Assembly: GCA_049516155.1 (NCBI GenBank)
Contig: JBEKTJ010000006.1
Coordinates: 1 to 64,000, forward strand
Source of the DNA: Bog-159 sp049516155
GTDB taxonomy: Bacteria > Acidobacteriota > Terriglobia > Bryobacterales > Bryobacteraceae
Direction of reading: 5' to 3'
Length of the DNA stretch: 64,000 bases
The stretch's first letter is position 1, and each line of letters begins with the position of its first letter. The notes under the pieces are model-generated. The model made no database searches. It saw nothing but the letters and a program-made list of their open reading frames with translations, and was not told the DNA's origin. Of this stretch, positions 34,191-43,933 are shown piece by piece. Both the position numbers and the translations under genes were made by a program.

Positions 34191-35934
34191 CTAGGGCAAT
34201 GGTGGTCGGGATTTGAATGACGGTGGGGTCGTCATTATTGGGTGGGCTCCAGAGCTTTTGTTTGTCGGTGGGGAAGGCCGCAGTTCTGCTTCATGCGGGT
34301 TCGGGTTCGAGGGGAGTTGCTCCATCAGGTTCGTGATTGTAACTGGTGGCGAGAATTTGCCGTCGGACAGGCGTGCCCGATGGCTAGCGTTGTAAATTTG
34401 AGAAGACTCACTAGGCCTGCCCACGGTCCGGCTGCTATGATTCCTGAGTGGCGCAGGCGCCGTGGGACACGCCCAGATAGAAAAGAGGAACGAGGCACGA
34501 TGAAAAACCCATTTGTTAGGCACGAGCCGGAAGTTCCCGCCGTAGAACTCCTCTCCCATCCGGTTGATCGCGTATTCGCCACTCCGGATATCGCGGAAAT
34601 CGAACCATAGCGCGCCGTCGAGGCCGCCGGTGTCGTCGAGCCAGAGCAGGAAGCCGCGCGCCAGGGTGGTCTTGCCGACTCCGCCCAGGCCTTGCACCAG
34701 AATCGCCGGGGCCTTGCGGTGCAGCGCGCGCTCCGTTTCCAGAATGGGACCGTCGGGGCCGATGAAGCCGTAGGGGAGGTCGGGTAGTCGCGTCGCCGGG
34801 AGTGGCGACGCGGCAGGCAGGTTTGCCTGCGCCAAGGTGGCGAAGCTGAAGTCGAGCGGGTCCTGCTGGTAGAGCACCGGCAGCAGCCAGTCTTCGAGCG
34901 GATACGGCTTCCGCCACGCTGCCTGCCTCAAACAGCCGCCGGTAGAAAGCCGGCAGGAACACCTGCGCACCGCTGACGTAGAGCGAATAGGCCATGGCCA
35001 CCACGCTTCGCATGCCGCTCTGCAGCAGCGCGGTAGCCACCGAGGCGAAGGCGTCGCCGGCCTTGCTGTCCAGCATCGCGGACTGGCAGGCGTTCAGCAC
35101 CACGGCGGGGACGGCGTATTCGTGCAGGAGGGCGCTCAGGTCGCGGGCGGATTTCGGATCGGGATCGCCCGCGGCGTCTTCGAAGATCAGGCTGCCTTGC
35201 GGGCCTTGCAGCTTGTGCCGCGAGTATTCGCCCGCGCCGTTGCCATAGGCGCCGTGACCGTCGAAGTGGAGCGCATGATAGTAGCCGGGATGGGCGCGGA
35301 GGTGTTCGCGAAGCTGGTCGAAAGTTGGCGGGCGGAGGACATCCACATGGGCGGGCAGGTTGCGGGATCGGATGAGTTCTACAAGAGGCCGGGCGATGGA
35401 ACGGTACCGCACATCCCGTGCAAACGGCCGCGCGACCACCAGTAGGATGTTGACGCAGTCGTTGGGCAGGTTGCGGCGCGGCGGCGGGTCGGGAAGGTGG
35501 TTGAGGCGTCGTTCGATCTGGCGTTCATGCGCGAGATAGCTGCGTTGCGGGTCGAAGAGCGCTTCCCAGGGCCAGGAGAGGATGTGCGGGTCGTCGCTGC
35601 GGATTTGGAGGATTTCGGAGTCCGCCAGCCATTTGTCCGCATCGCGCCGGTCGAAGAGGGCGTTAAAGGCTTGCGTGCCCCAGGATTGAAGGGCGTCCAG
35701 CACGTAGTTGGCATGGCCGATTTCGGGGTCGAAGGGGTAATCGAGAAAGTGCTCCAGATACCAGCGGAGTTGCTCCATCAGGTTGGAGCTGGGCTGCGAT
35801 TCTACTGGGTAGGTGTAAGGTGAAGATATCTGCACCGGTGCGGCTGATTTACCGTCGGTCAAGCGGGTTAGGGTGAAAACCGGCGCCGACGAACGCTCCG
35901 CGTGCGCAATTGCCAGTGTGGCTGGGGTGGACAA
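34191..35934 (-). pseudogene. CHAT protease / NB-ARC gene, frameshifted and truncated
   Basis: The 5' frame (TTG at 35934) encodes a CHAT caspase-like domain with both catalytic residues: HFDGHGAYG with His at 227 and VVLNACQSAM with Cys at 283. At about 34915 the frame breaks after AGSVAEAV; the missing residues before YPLEDWLLPVLYQQDPLD show a deletion not divisible by three. In the second frame an NB-ARC P-loop follows, LVQGLGGVGKTTLARGF. Homology stops near 34520 after GGNFRLVPNK, and the usual Walker B, helical and repeat domains are missing. The tail carries LSDGKFSPPV and NLMEQL, similar to the gene's own N-terminus, as if a second copy had been fused. CHAT-STAND genes are thought to act in cell death or defence. 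Confidence 0.78.
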
Positions 35935-36106
35935 CGTTAGTTATTATAGCGGAGTTACAGCGCTGAAGTAGGACGTGGGTGCGGAGGTCCGCAGACCAGG
36001 CACGCCAGAATGCTCTACATCGCTCTACGTATGTTGCACTAAGTCGGGAAACTTGATATGCTCCCCTTACGAGCACGAGAGGTCTTGTCCTCACAAGGGA
36101 GATATT

Positions 36107-36769
36107 GTGCGATATCCGACCTCGTCGGCTATAGGATTGATCCTGTTCTTGGGACTTGGCTCCCACGCTGCTGCCGGCATCATCTATTCCGACCTCGGAA
36201 GTGGTCAAAACGGAGCTTACGTCGTCGGATCAACCGGCGTTTTTTCCGGCGCCTGGTTCGCAGTCCCATGGATCAGTGCGGGTCCGTCAACCGATTTTCT
36301 CATGCAGATCAGCAGTACCGTTCTGGTGAACCAGATCGACGTGTCCACAACACCGGGTGTCGACGACGTCATAACGGTCGATCTTGTGAACGGGGAATAT
36401 GCCTTCGCAACTGGAACGATTATCGGGTCGGCATCTGTAACGGTGAACAACGGACTAAGCAGCGTTATGTTCCCAACACCAATAGAACTCGACCCGGGCC
36501 AAAACTATTGGATCTATTTCACGGCGCTGAACCTCGCCGACTATGATTACGATCTTGTTTCGACCAACACGGTTGGACGCCTCTACGAAGCGGAGTATAA
36601 TTATTACCCCTCAGCTAACCTCCCCGGCTTCGACGTCCAAGGCCAGGTGTCACCGGAGCCAACCACTAGCGGTCTCACAGTGCTGGGTGGAGCGATCCTG
36701 CTCCTCGCCCGAAGGCGTCGACAACACGACCACCAAAGTTCGACGTGGCGCAGTTCCTATTTGCCTTAG
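36107..36769 (+). CDS. PEP-CTERM sorted exported protein
   Basis: A 220-residue protein starting at GTG 36107 with AAGGGA seven bases upstream. It has a signal peptide (SSAIGLILFLGLGSHAAA), a beta-rich body with no known catalytic site, and a C-terminal tripartite sorting signal: PEPTT, the hydrophobic SGLTVLGGAILLLA and basic RRRRQ. PEP-CTERM proteins are processed by exosortase and often associate with exopolysaccharide or the envelope. No exosortase gene is in the window. The body resembles choice-of-anchor style domains (LDPGQNYWIYFTA). It is divergent from the CHAT gene, with a spacing of about 170 bases. Confidence 0.82.
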   Translation: MRYPTSSAIGLILFLGLGSHAAAGIIYSDLGSGQNGAYVVGSTGVFSGAWFAVPWISAGPSTDFLMQISSTVLVNQIDVSTTPGVDDVITVDLVNGEYAFATGTIIGSASVTVNNGLSSVMFPTPIELDPGQNYWIYFTALNLADYDYDLVSTNTVGRLYEAEYNYYPSANLPGFDVQGQVSPEPTTSGLTVLGGAILLLARRRRQHDHQSSTWRSSYLP

Positions 36770-36846
36770 CCCACCGCCAACGCGGGCATGCGCTCCACAT
36801 ATGGCGGGAAAAATCAGTCGTTCGCGATGTTGGGTGTTGTAGGCAG

Positions 36847-39800
36847 TCAGGCTTGTAGCTGTTCGAGGCGTTGCTTCAGGAAGGCCAGAATTTCCCCCGG
36901 GGCCGCGCCATGCAGCGGCAGCATCAGCACCCCGGCGGGCGAGAACTGTGCGCCGCGGCTTTGATTGACCAGATTCATCAGGCGCGCCGGATCGATATGC
37001 GTCTCCGGGTGAAACTTCACGTTGAGCACCGCGTGGCGCCGGTCGATCGCTTCGATCCCCAGCTTCTCGGCGGTGGTCTTCAGACCGGAATATTCCAACA
37101 GGTTGCGCACCGCATCGGGCACTGGGCCGTAGCGGTCTTCCAACTCTTTTTCGACGCGCTCACGGTCGGCAGGCGTGCCCGCATTGGCGATCTGACGGTA
37201 GGCGCGCAGACGCTGGTTTTCATCGGCAATGTAGTCGGCCGGAATGCGCATGTCCAGGCCCAGATTCAGGCTGGAATGAATCTCTACCGGCACTTCTTCG
37301 CCCTTCAATTCGCGCACGGTGTCCTCCAGCAGGCGGACGTACATGTCGAAGCCCACAGCGTTGATGTGTCCGTGCTGTTCGCCGCCCAGCAAATTCCCCG
37401 CCCCGCGCAATTCCAGATCCAGCGCGGCAATCTTGAACCCTGCGCCCAGGTCGCTGAACTCCTTCAACGCCGCCAGCCGTTTGCGCGCCACTTCGCTGAG
37501 TTCGGTGTCCGGCGGCACCAGCAAATACGCATAAGCGCGGCGGTTCGATCGGCCCACACGCCCGCGAAGCTGGTATAGCTCGGCTAGCCCATAGCGTTCC
37601 GCGTTTTCGATAATGATGGTGTTGGCCAGCGGAATATCCAAACCATTTTCTACAATTGTCGTGCAAACGAAGATATCATATTCGTGTTGCATGAATTTGA
37701 GCATGGTCTTCTCCAGCTCCGCCTCGCCGATTTGGCCATGCCCAACCCCGATGCGGGCCGTGGGTACCAACTGTTGCAAGTAGGCGGCGCGCGCCCAAAT
37801 GGAATCCACACGGTTATGCAGGAAATAGACTTGACCACCCCTGCCTAATTCAAGTTCCAATGCCGACTTGATTAAATCGGGCTGGAAATGCGCCACCACG
37901 GTCTGGATGGAGAGCCTGTCCTTGGGTGGAGTCTCGATCACCGACATATCGCGCAAGCCAAGCAACGACATGTGTAGTGTTCGAGGAATCGGGGTAGCGC
38001 TCATGCTGATCACATCCACGCTCTGCTTAAGCTGCTTCAGGCGTTCCTTGTGCTTCACGCCGAAGCGCTGCTCCTCGTCCACCAGGACCAAGCCAAGGTC
38101 TTTGAAAACGACATCGGCCGAGAGCAACCTGTGGGTACCCACCACCAGGTCCACCTTGCCCTCCGCCAAATCCGCCAGCGTCGCTTTCATCTCCTTGGCC
38201 GTGCGGAAGCGGCTCAGCATCTCAACGCGTATGGGGAAAGGCTGAAAGCGTCGCTTGAAGGTTTCGTAATGCTGGAACGTGAGAACGGTAGTGGGCGCCA
38301 GCACGGCCACCTGCTTGCCATCGCCCATGGCTTTGAATGCCGCGCGCATGACCACTTCAGTCTTGCCGTAGCCCACATCGCCGCACAGCAGCCGGTCCAT
38401 GGGCTGGGGGCTTTCCATATCGCGCTTGATGTCCTTGATCGCCGTGAGCTGATCGCGGGTCTCGGTGAATTCGAAGGCATCTTCGAACTCGCGCTGCCAG
38501 TTGCTATCGTGAGAAAAGGCGAAGCCGTCGGCCATCTTGCGGCCGGCGTAGAGTTTCAGCAGCTCATCGGCCATGTCGCGCATTTTGGCCTTGACGCGGC
38601 TCTTGGTGCGGCTCCAAGTCGCGCCGCCCATGCGGTCGAGCGCGGGGACCGACTCGCCCGCCCCGCGGAAGCGCTGCACCAGGTCCATGCGGGTGAGCGG
38701 CACGTACAACTTGGAGCCCCCCGCATATTCCAGCAGCATATAGTCGCCCTGGGCCTCGCCATGATCGATCTCGCGCAGGCCTAGGAACCGGGCCACGCCA
38801 TGCTCGGCATGCACCACGTAATCGCCGGGCTTCAGATCGATCAGGTCCGCCGAAAATGTTGCCCGTGCGGATTTTCCGGCCGGGGCGCGCGCCACCAATT
38901 CGGAAGTGTCGAACAGGTCTTCGCTGCCGAATATGGCGAGGCTGGCATCGCGGAACACCACTCCGCGCCGGACCGCGCCGCGGATCAGGTAGATAGATGC
39001 CACCGATCCGGCCATATAGGCGCGCCCGGCCAGGTATTCGGGCGTGGAATCGGATTGATCCAAGCCAAGCTGGTAGGGGACTCCGTACTCGTTGAAGATA
39101 TCGGCGACGCGTTCCAGGGCACCGGTGGATTCGGCGAAGAACGCCACGCGCGATCCGGCTTCGGCCAGGTTGCGCGCCTCCGCGATGGCTACCGGCATGT
39201 TGCCGTGGAAGGTCAACGCTGGACGAGTCGGAATGTAGAAGCTTACCGTGTCCGGACCAGCGATTACTTCCAGCTCTTCGAGCGCGATGTGCGGGGCACC
39301 CGCGGCTTGGCCTTCCAAATCCTCCCCGTGGAAGAAGACGCTGGCGGGATCGTACGCTGGCGAGGTGGGCGTTTGATCCAACCGCTTCCACAAACGGTCC
39401 GCGGCTCCCGCGACCTGCGCGGGTTCATCCCACAGAATCAGGGGCCTGTCGAGCAGCGAGAATACGGAGTGGCGGCGCGGGCGGACCAAGGGAACCAATA
39501 GCTCCCAACCGGGGAACGATTCGCCGGGCGGCGGCAAATCGCGCGGGGGGATACCGGACTCTTGCAGGCGTTCGCCGAGTTCCGCGAGCAACGCACGGGA
39601 TTTTTGATACTCCGTCAACGGTAGTAGCAGTGCATCGTCGGCCTTGGTGACCGACCGCTGCGATTCCACGTCGAAGCGGCGAATGGATTCGATCAGGTCG
39701 CCAAACAGATCGATGCGCACCGGTTTGGCGGATTCCGGGGAGAAGACGTCCAAAATGCCGCCCCGCACGGAGTATTCGCCAACCATTTCCACAGGCTCGC

Positions 39801-40326
39801 GGCGTTCGTATCCAACGCTTTCCAAGTGTGCTACTACATCTTGCAAAGGTACTTCGTCGCCGACGCGCAGGGTGAGGGCAAGCTGCTTGTAGAAGTCGCC
39901 GGATTCGATGCGCAGCATTGCCGATGCGACCGGCATGATGGTGATCGGCACGCGACGGGTGGCCAGACGCCACAAGCCGATGGCCCGCTGTTCGCAGATT
40001 TCGGCGTGCGGCGACATGCCCTGCATCGGCAGAACATCCAGTGCCGGAAGGAGTTGCGGGGCGGCGACTTCGCGCGCGGCCACCAGCAGGTCGTAGAAGG
40101 TTTCGACCGCCTCGAACAGCTCCTCAGCCCGCTTATTGCCATCTACTACAATTGCCAGAGGCCGCTCTGTCATCTGCCACAGTAAAACCGAATAGATGGC
40201 TTTGGCGGTGGTGGTTAGACCGGAAAGGGACAGATTTCCGCCCAACGGCAAGCGCCTGAGCAGTTCCTGAAAAGCCGAATGACGGCTCAGGCTGAGGAAC
40301 AGATCACGGATGGCAGGTTGGATCAA
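36847..40326 (-). CDS. mfd: Transcription-repair coupling factor
   Basis: An 1159-residue ATP-dependent translocase that removes RNA polymerase stalled at DNA lesions and recruits UvrA. Domains in order: UvrB-homology region (about 1-330), an RNA polymerase interaction CarD-like domain (about 490-560, DLKPGDYVVHAEHGVARFLG), the helicase motor with Walker A GDVGYGKTEVVMRAA near 650, the DEEQ motif LVLVDEEQRFG, SATPIPRTLH, and motif VI QLRGRVGRSNRRAYAYLL. A C-terminal TRCF regulatory domain ends the protein. The length is normal and all motifs are present. Confidence 0.97.
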   Translation of the reverse strand: MIQPAIRDLFLSLSRHSAFQELLRRLPLGGNLSLSGLTTTAKAIYSVLLWQMTERPLAIVVDGNKRAEELFEAVETFYDLLVAAREVAAPQLLPALDVLPMQGMSPHAEICEQRAIGLWRLATRRVPITIMPVASAMLRIESGDFYKQLALTLRVGDEVPLQDVVAHLESVGYERREPVEMVGEYSVRGGILDVFSPESAKPVRIDLFGDLIESIRRFDVESQRSVTKADDALLLPLTEYQKSRALLAELGERLQESGIPPRDLPPPGESFPGWELLVPLVRPRRHSVFSLLDRPLILWDEPAQVAGAADRLWKRLDQTPTSPAYDPASVFFHGEDLEGQAAGAPHIALEELEVIAGPDTVSFYIPTRPALTFHGNMPVAIAEARNLAEAGSRVAFFAESTGALERVADIFNEYGVPYQLGLDQSDSTPEYLAGRAYMAGSVASIYLIRGAVRRGVVFRDASLAIFGSEDLFDTSELVARAPAGKSARATFSADLIDLKPGDYVVHAEHGVARFLGLREIDHGEAQGDYMLLEYAGGSKLYVPLTRMDLVQRFRGAGESVPALDRMGGATWSRTKSRVKAKMRDMADELLKLYAGRKMADGFAFSHDSNWQREFEDAFEFTETRDQLTAIKDIKRDMESPQPMDRLLCGDVGYGKTEVVMRAAFKAMGDGKQVAVLAPTTVLTFQHYETFKRRFQPFPIRVEMLSRFRTAKEMKATLADLAEGKVDLVVGTHRLLSADVVFKDLGLVLVDEEQRFGVKHKERLKQLKQSVDVISMSATPIPRTLHMSLLGLRDMSVIETPPKDRLSIQTVVAHFQPDLIKSALELELGRGGQVYFLHNRVDSIWARAAYLQQLVPTARIGVGHGQIGEAELEKTMLKFMQHEYDIFVCTTIVENGLDIPLANTIIIENAERYGLAELYQLRGRVGRSNRRAYAYLLVPPDTELSEVARKRLAALKEFSDLGAGFKIAALDLELRGAGNLLGGEQHGHINAVGFDMYVRLLEDTVRELKGEEVPVEIHSSLNLGLDMRIPADYIADENQRLRAYRQIANAGTPADRERVEKELEDRYGPVPDAVRNLLEYSGLKTTAEKLGIEAIDRRHAVLNVKFHPETHIDPARLMNLVNQSRGAQFSPAGVLMLPLHGAAPGEILAFLKQRLEQLQA

Positions 40327-40426
40327 GTGCGCGCCATTATTTGTTCTGGGATGTCAGTACGTCAAATATACCAAAGGGACGCGATCCGGCGACCCGCGGC
40401 GAGTTTCTGCGCCTGCCCCACGCGCA

Positions 40427-41164
40427 TCACAGTTTCTTTAATATCTCTTTGGCTTCCTTCAATTTCGCGAATTGCTTTTCCGCCTGATGGAATTCCCGTG
40501 TGTGGACCCGCCTGCGGGCGCCATTATGTTCTACCGGGTACCTCAGGTGCAGCATCTCGTGAAACATCACGTATTCCAAAGCAACTGCGGGCACCGCGGC
40601 ACTATCGAAGATGCGGCTGACGATGATTGCATTGTGGGACGGATCGAAGTGGCCCAACCGGTTGCGCGAGGCTCCACGGCTCCATCCCAACTGCGGCCGG
40701 GCCAGTAATCCCTGGAAGTGCTCCGCATTGAGCTCCTCGAACACCGCCTCCAAGTTATAATGGCTACCTTGTGGGCCGGATACGAACTTACGGCCGCGGA
40801 TCTGGCGAACCAGATGCATTTGGCGCCGTACGTCCCGCCGGTTAAGATAGAGCCGGTAGCGGTGGGCGTAAATCCGGGCGGCCGGGCGGCGAAACAATTT
40901 GCCGAATAGAATATAGGCCAAAGCTTCCAAGACTGGAGCTGGAGCGCCTTCCAGCAGGTCCGAGATGCGCACTTGAATGGCCCCGGATTCCAGACGAATG
41001 AAACTGTCGGCGTTGGCGAAACGGCAGAACTCCACGGCGATAGCCGGCAGTGGAGTGCGGGGTTTGAACTCCCGGAAGACGCGGGCGTAGATTTCCTCCG
41101 GGCTTTCAAACAGCAAGGCGCTTTGAAATCCGGAGACGGCCAAGCCCGAGCCGTGGTCTTGCAT
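40427..41164 (-). CDS. SprT-like zinc metalloprotease domain protein
   Basis: A 245-residue protein. The C-terminal half has the SprT-type zinc site EYVMFHEMLHLRYPVE followed by RRVHTREFHQAEKQF, with HExxH-type metal ligands (HEMLH) and a third histidine downstream. The preceding LEAVFEELNAEHFQGLLARP is the usual start of a SprT domain. The N-terminal half (about 1-125) is a helical segment with no recognised domain. Bacterial SprT-like proteins are thought to be proteases that may act on DNA-protein crosslinks; closeness to mfd fits this idea but is not proof. The two are on the same strand, about 100 bases apart. Confidence 0.75.
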   Translation of the reverse strand: MQDHGSGLAVSGFQSALLFESPEEIYARVFREFKPRTPLPAIAVEFCRFANADSFIRLESGAIQVRISDLLEGAPAPVLEALAYILFGKLFRRPAARIYAHRYRLYLNRRDVRRQMHLVRQIRGRKFVSGPQGSHYNLEAVFEELNAEHFQGLLARPQLGWSRGASRNRLGHFDPSHNAIIVSRIFDSAAVPAVALEYVMFHEMLHLRYPVEHNGARRRVHTREFHQAEKQFAKLKEAKEILKKL

Positions 41165-41211
41165 TTCTCAACAATTTAACACATCGGGGCCGCTGGGACC
41201 TTGGAGGAAAC

Positions 41212-42207
41212 TTGCCGAAAGTGAAAATTAGCGCGCTGGGCTGCTATGTGCCGCCGGGCGTTCTTACGAATAAAGACCTGGAGCGAATGGTCGAGACGAA
41301 TAGCGAATGGATCGTGGAACGTACGGGCATCTGCGAGCGGCATATCGCCGCCCCCGAGATGGCCACCAGCGATATGGGGACCGAGGCGGCCCTGGCGGCG
41401 CTATCCGCGCGGGGCATCACGGCGGCCGAACTGGATGCCATTCTGGTTTGCACCGTGACGCCCGACATGCTGTTTCCGTCCACTGCGTGCCTGATCCAGG
41501 ATCGCCTGGGCGCCCACAAGGCCTGGGGCTTCGATCTGATAGCCGCCTGTTCCGGCTTTCTGTACGGCTTGACCACCGGGGCCGCGCTGATCTCGGCCGG
41601 CACGCACCGCAAAGTCCTGATCGTCGGGGCCGATACCATGAGCCGGATCATCGACTACACGGACCGGGCTACCTGCATCCTCTTCGGCGACGGCGCGGGC
41701 GCCATGCTGCTGGAGCCGGCAGTCGAATCCGACGATGGCGCGGGTTTCATCGATTTCATTGGGGAAATCGATGGATCGGGCGGCGATTTCCTCAAGATGC
41801 CAGCAGGCGGCAGCCGCTTGCCGGCAACCGCGGAAACCGTCGAGAAGCGTCTGCACTTCGTACACCAACAGGGCCAGCAGGTTTTCAAGTATGCGGTGAA
41901 GAAGATGTACGAGTTGTGCGCGGAATTGTTGGACCGCAATGGTTTGAAGCCGTCCGATGTGAGCGTCCTGATCCCGCACCAAGCCAATCGCCGAATTATC
42001 ACCGGCGCGTCCGAGCGCATGGGCCTGAAGCCCGAGCAGGTGGTCATCAACATCGACCGCTACGGCAATACGACCGCCGCGACGCTGCCGCTGGCCACGC
42101 GAGACGCCATCGCTCAGGGCCGGCTCAAGAAAGGCGATTTGGTAATGTTCGCCGCCGTGGGGGCGGGCTATACGGCGGGCGCGAGCCTCTGGCGCTGGGC
42201 GTATTAA
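41212..42207 (+). CDS. fabH: 3-oxoacyl-ACP synthase III
   Basis: A 331-residue condensing enzyme that starts fatty acid chains by joining acetyl-CoA (or a branched acyl-CoA) to malonyl-ACP. The catalytic triad is complete: Cys113 in IAACSGFLYG, His256 in LIPHQANRR and Asn286 in RYGNTTAAT. The N-terminus ISALGCYVPPGVLTNKDLE is typical. The start is a TTG at 41212 with GGAGG five bases upstream; a GTG three codons later is less well spaced. It stands alone, away from other fab genes. Confidence 0.95.
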   Translation: MPKVKISALGCYVPPGVLTNKDLERMVETNSEWIVERTGICERHIAAPEMATSDMGTEAALAALSARGITAAELDAILVCTVTPDMLFPSTACLIQDRLGAHKAWGFDLIAACSGFLYGLTTGAALISAGTHRKVLIVGADTMSRIIDYTDRATCILFGDGAGAMLLEPAVESDDGAGFIDFIGEIDGSGGDFLKMPAGGSRLPATAETVEKRLHFVHQQGQQVFKYAVKKMYELCAELLDRNGLKPSDVSVLIPHQANRRIITGASERMGLKPEQVVINIDRYGNTTAATLPLATRDAIAQGRLKKGDLVMFAAVGAGYTAGASLWRWAY

Positions 42208-42500
42208 GCCCACCGCCTTGATGATTATCCGGCGCTGCCCGGTCGCCGACAGAGGAGTCTTCGCCTGGGCGGCGGCAGCGTGCAGGAGCGCCTCCACCTC
42301 CGGCTTGGCCAAATCCGCCGCGCCCGCCAGACGGACGAACCGATTCTGATTCCCGCTGCCGATTAGTAATCCTGCTGGGATCCGGCAATGTAGCGCCGCA
42401 ATAGAAGTTGAGGTTGACACCGTTCGCGTTTGCCGTCAATGAGACCCGCCACCTGTTTGGCGGGCGATTCCGCGGTTACAGGCTTGGCGCTTTGCTTCAT
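42208..42500 (-). pseudogene. Decayed DUF1801 gene (two ends only)
   Basis: On the minus strand an ATG at 42500 starts MKQSAKPVTAESPAKQVAGL, which matches the N-terminus of DUF1801-type proteins, then runs into a stop. In another frame, from about 42390 down, comes IPAGLLIGSGNQNRFVRLA followed by ADLAKPEVEALLHAAAAQAK and TPLSATGQRRIIIKAVG, the expected C-terminus. The central 60 or so residues are missing and the frames do not match. The last codons run straight into the fabH stop region. A different, complete DUF1801 protein is encoded at 56317. The role of this domain is uncertain. Confidence 0.6.
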
Positions 42501-42534
42501 AGTTTCACTCTGCCACAATTGTGAGGGGGATCAA

Positions 42535-43911
42535 ATGACCGCAGCCTACGACGCTATCGTAATCGGAACCGGGCAGGCTGGCCCATCGCTGGCGGTGCGG
42601 CTAGCTAAGGCCGGGATGAAAGTCGCCATCGTCGAGCGCAAATTGTTCGGGGGCACCTGCGTCAACACGGGCTGCATTCCGACCAAAGCGATGGTGGCCA
42701 GCGCCTACGCCGCCCATATGGTCCGGCGCGCAGGGGAGTTCGGTGTGGACGCCGGCGAAGCGAGCGTCGATATGCGGCGGGTCAAGGCAAGGAAAGACGC
42801 TATATCGGGCAAGTCGAGAACAGCGGTTGAGACTTGGCTGAAGAAGATGGACAACTGCACGGTCTACGAGGGACATGCGCGCTTCGAATCGCCGCAGGAA
42901 GTCAGTGTCGGGCCGCACCGGCTGACCGGCAAGCGCATCTTCATCAACGTGGGGGCGCGCGCGATCGTGCCGCAGATGCACGGGCTGGAACAAGTCGCGT
43001 ACCTCAACAACAGTTCGATGATGCAGGTAGACTTCCTCCCCAGGCATTTGATCGTGGTGGGCGGCAGCTATATCGGACTGGAGTTCGGCCAGATGTTCCG
43101 CCGTTTCGGCAGCCAAGTTACCATCTTGGAAATGGGACCGCGTCTGGTGCAACGGGAAGACGAAGATGTGTCCACGGCGATCCAGGAGATTCTGGCGCGC
43201 GAGGAGATCGATGTGCGGCTGAACGCGAAATGCATCGGCTTTTCCAAGCGCGGCGACGAGATCGTGGCGCACGCGGAATGTACGGCCGGCGCGCCGGAGA
43301 TCCGCGGCTCGCATGTTTTGTTGGCGGTGGGCCGGCGGCCGAATACTGGCGATCTTGGACTGGAGGCGGCAGGCATCGCGGTGGATGGCCACGGGTACAT
43401 CGCCGTTGACGATGAATTGCGAACCAGCGTGCCGGGCATATGGGCGCTGGGCGACTGCAACGGCAAAGGCGGATTCACGCACACCTCCTATAACGATTTC
43501 GAAATCGTGGCGGCGAATCTGCTGGATAACGACCCTCGCCGCGTGAGCGACCGCATCCCTGCCTATGCGCTATACATCGATCCGCCGCTGGGGCGCGCCG
43601 GGTTGACCGAGGCGGAGGTCCGCAAAACCGGGCGCAGTGCGCTCGTTGGTCAGCGTTCGATGACTAAAGTGGGACGCGCCGTGGAGAAAGGCGAATCGCA
43701 GGGCTTCATGAAAATCGTGGTGGACGCGCAATCGAAAGAGATCCTGGGTGCGGCCATTTTGGGCACCGGCGGCGATGAGGCCATCCACTCGATTCTGGAT
43801 GTCATGTATGCGAAGGCGCCTTACACGACCATTCAACGGGCGGTTAACATTCACCCTACCGTCTGCGAACTGATTCCGACCATGTTGGGCGAACTCCAGC
43901 CGTTACAATAG
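42535..43911 (+). CDS. Mercuric reductase-like pyridine nucleotide-disulfide oxidoreductase
   Basis: A 458-residue FAD flavoenzyme from the ATG at 42535 with GAGGGGG upstream; a 35-codon N-terminal extension is a shadow. FAD site AIVIGTGQAGPSLA; redox-active disulfide GGTCVNTGCIPTKAM near residue 42; NAD(P) site IVVGGSYIGLEFGQMFRRFG; second FAD motif GIWALGDCNGKGGFTHTSYN; dimer domain ending IHPTVCELIPTMLGELQPL. Length and the NTGC pattern fit the MerA/unknown-substrate branch. MerA's C-terminal CC pair is missing, so mercury reduction is unlikely. It is probably a soluble NAD(P)H oxidoreductase with an unknown disulfide or quinone partner. Confidence 0.88.
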   Translation: MTAAYDAIVIGTGQAGPSLAVRLAKAGMKVAIVERKLFGGTCVNTGCIPTKAMVASAYAAHMVRRAGEFGVDAGEASVDMRRVKARKDAISGKSRTAVETWLKKMDNCTVYEGHARFESPQEVSVGPHRLTGKRIFINVGARAIVPQMHGLEQVAYLNNSSMMQVDFLPRHLIVVGGSYIGLEFGQMFRRFGSQVTILEMGPRLVQREDEDVSTAIQEILAREEIDVRLNAKCIGFSKRGDEIVAHAECTAGAPEIRGSHVLLAVGRRPNTGDLGLEAAGIAVDGHGYIAVDDELRTSVPGIWALGDCNGKGGFTHTSYNDFEIVAANLLDNDPRRVSDRIPAYALYIDPPLGRAGLTEAEVRKTGRSALVGQRSMTKVGRAVEKGESQGFMKIVVDAQSKEILGAAILGTGGDEAIHSILDVMYAKAPYTTIQRAVNIHPTVCELIPTMLGELQPLQ

Positions 43912-43933
43912 TAGGACCAAACGAAGGAGCCAT

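Noticed and set aside
34242..34610. 122-residue plus-strand open frame in the CHAT region
   Set aside because: Opposite to the broken CHAT/NB-ARC gene and lacking any domain.
41401..42420. 339-residue minus-strand open frame across fabH
   Set aside because: It is antisense to fabH. The upper 200 bases contain real DUF1801-like residues, and those are reported as a pseudogene.
42601..43482. 293-residue minus-strand open frame in the flavoenzyme gene
   Set aside because: Antisense shadow of a gene with intact FAD and NAD motifs.
42535..43911. Mercury resistance (merA)
   Set aside because: The active-site disulfide is shared with the whole family; the C-terminal cysteine pair of MerA and any mer genes are absent.
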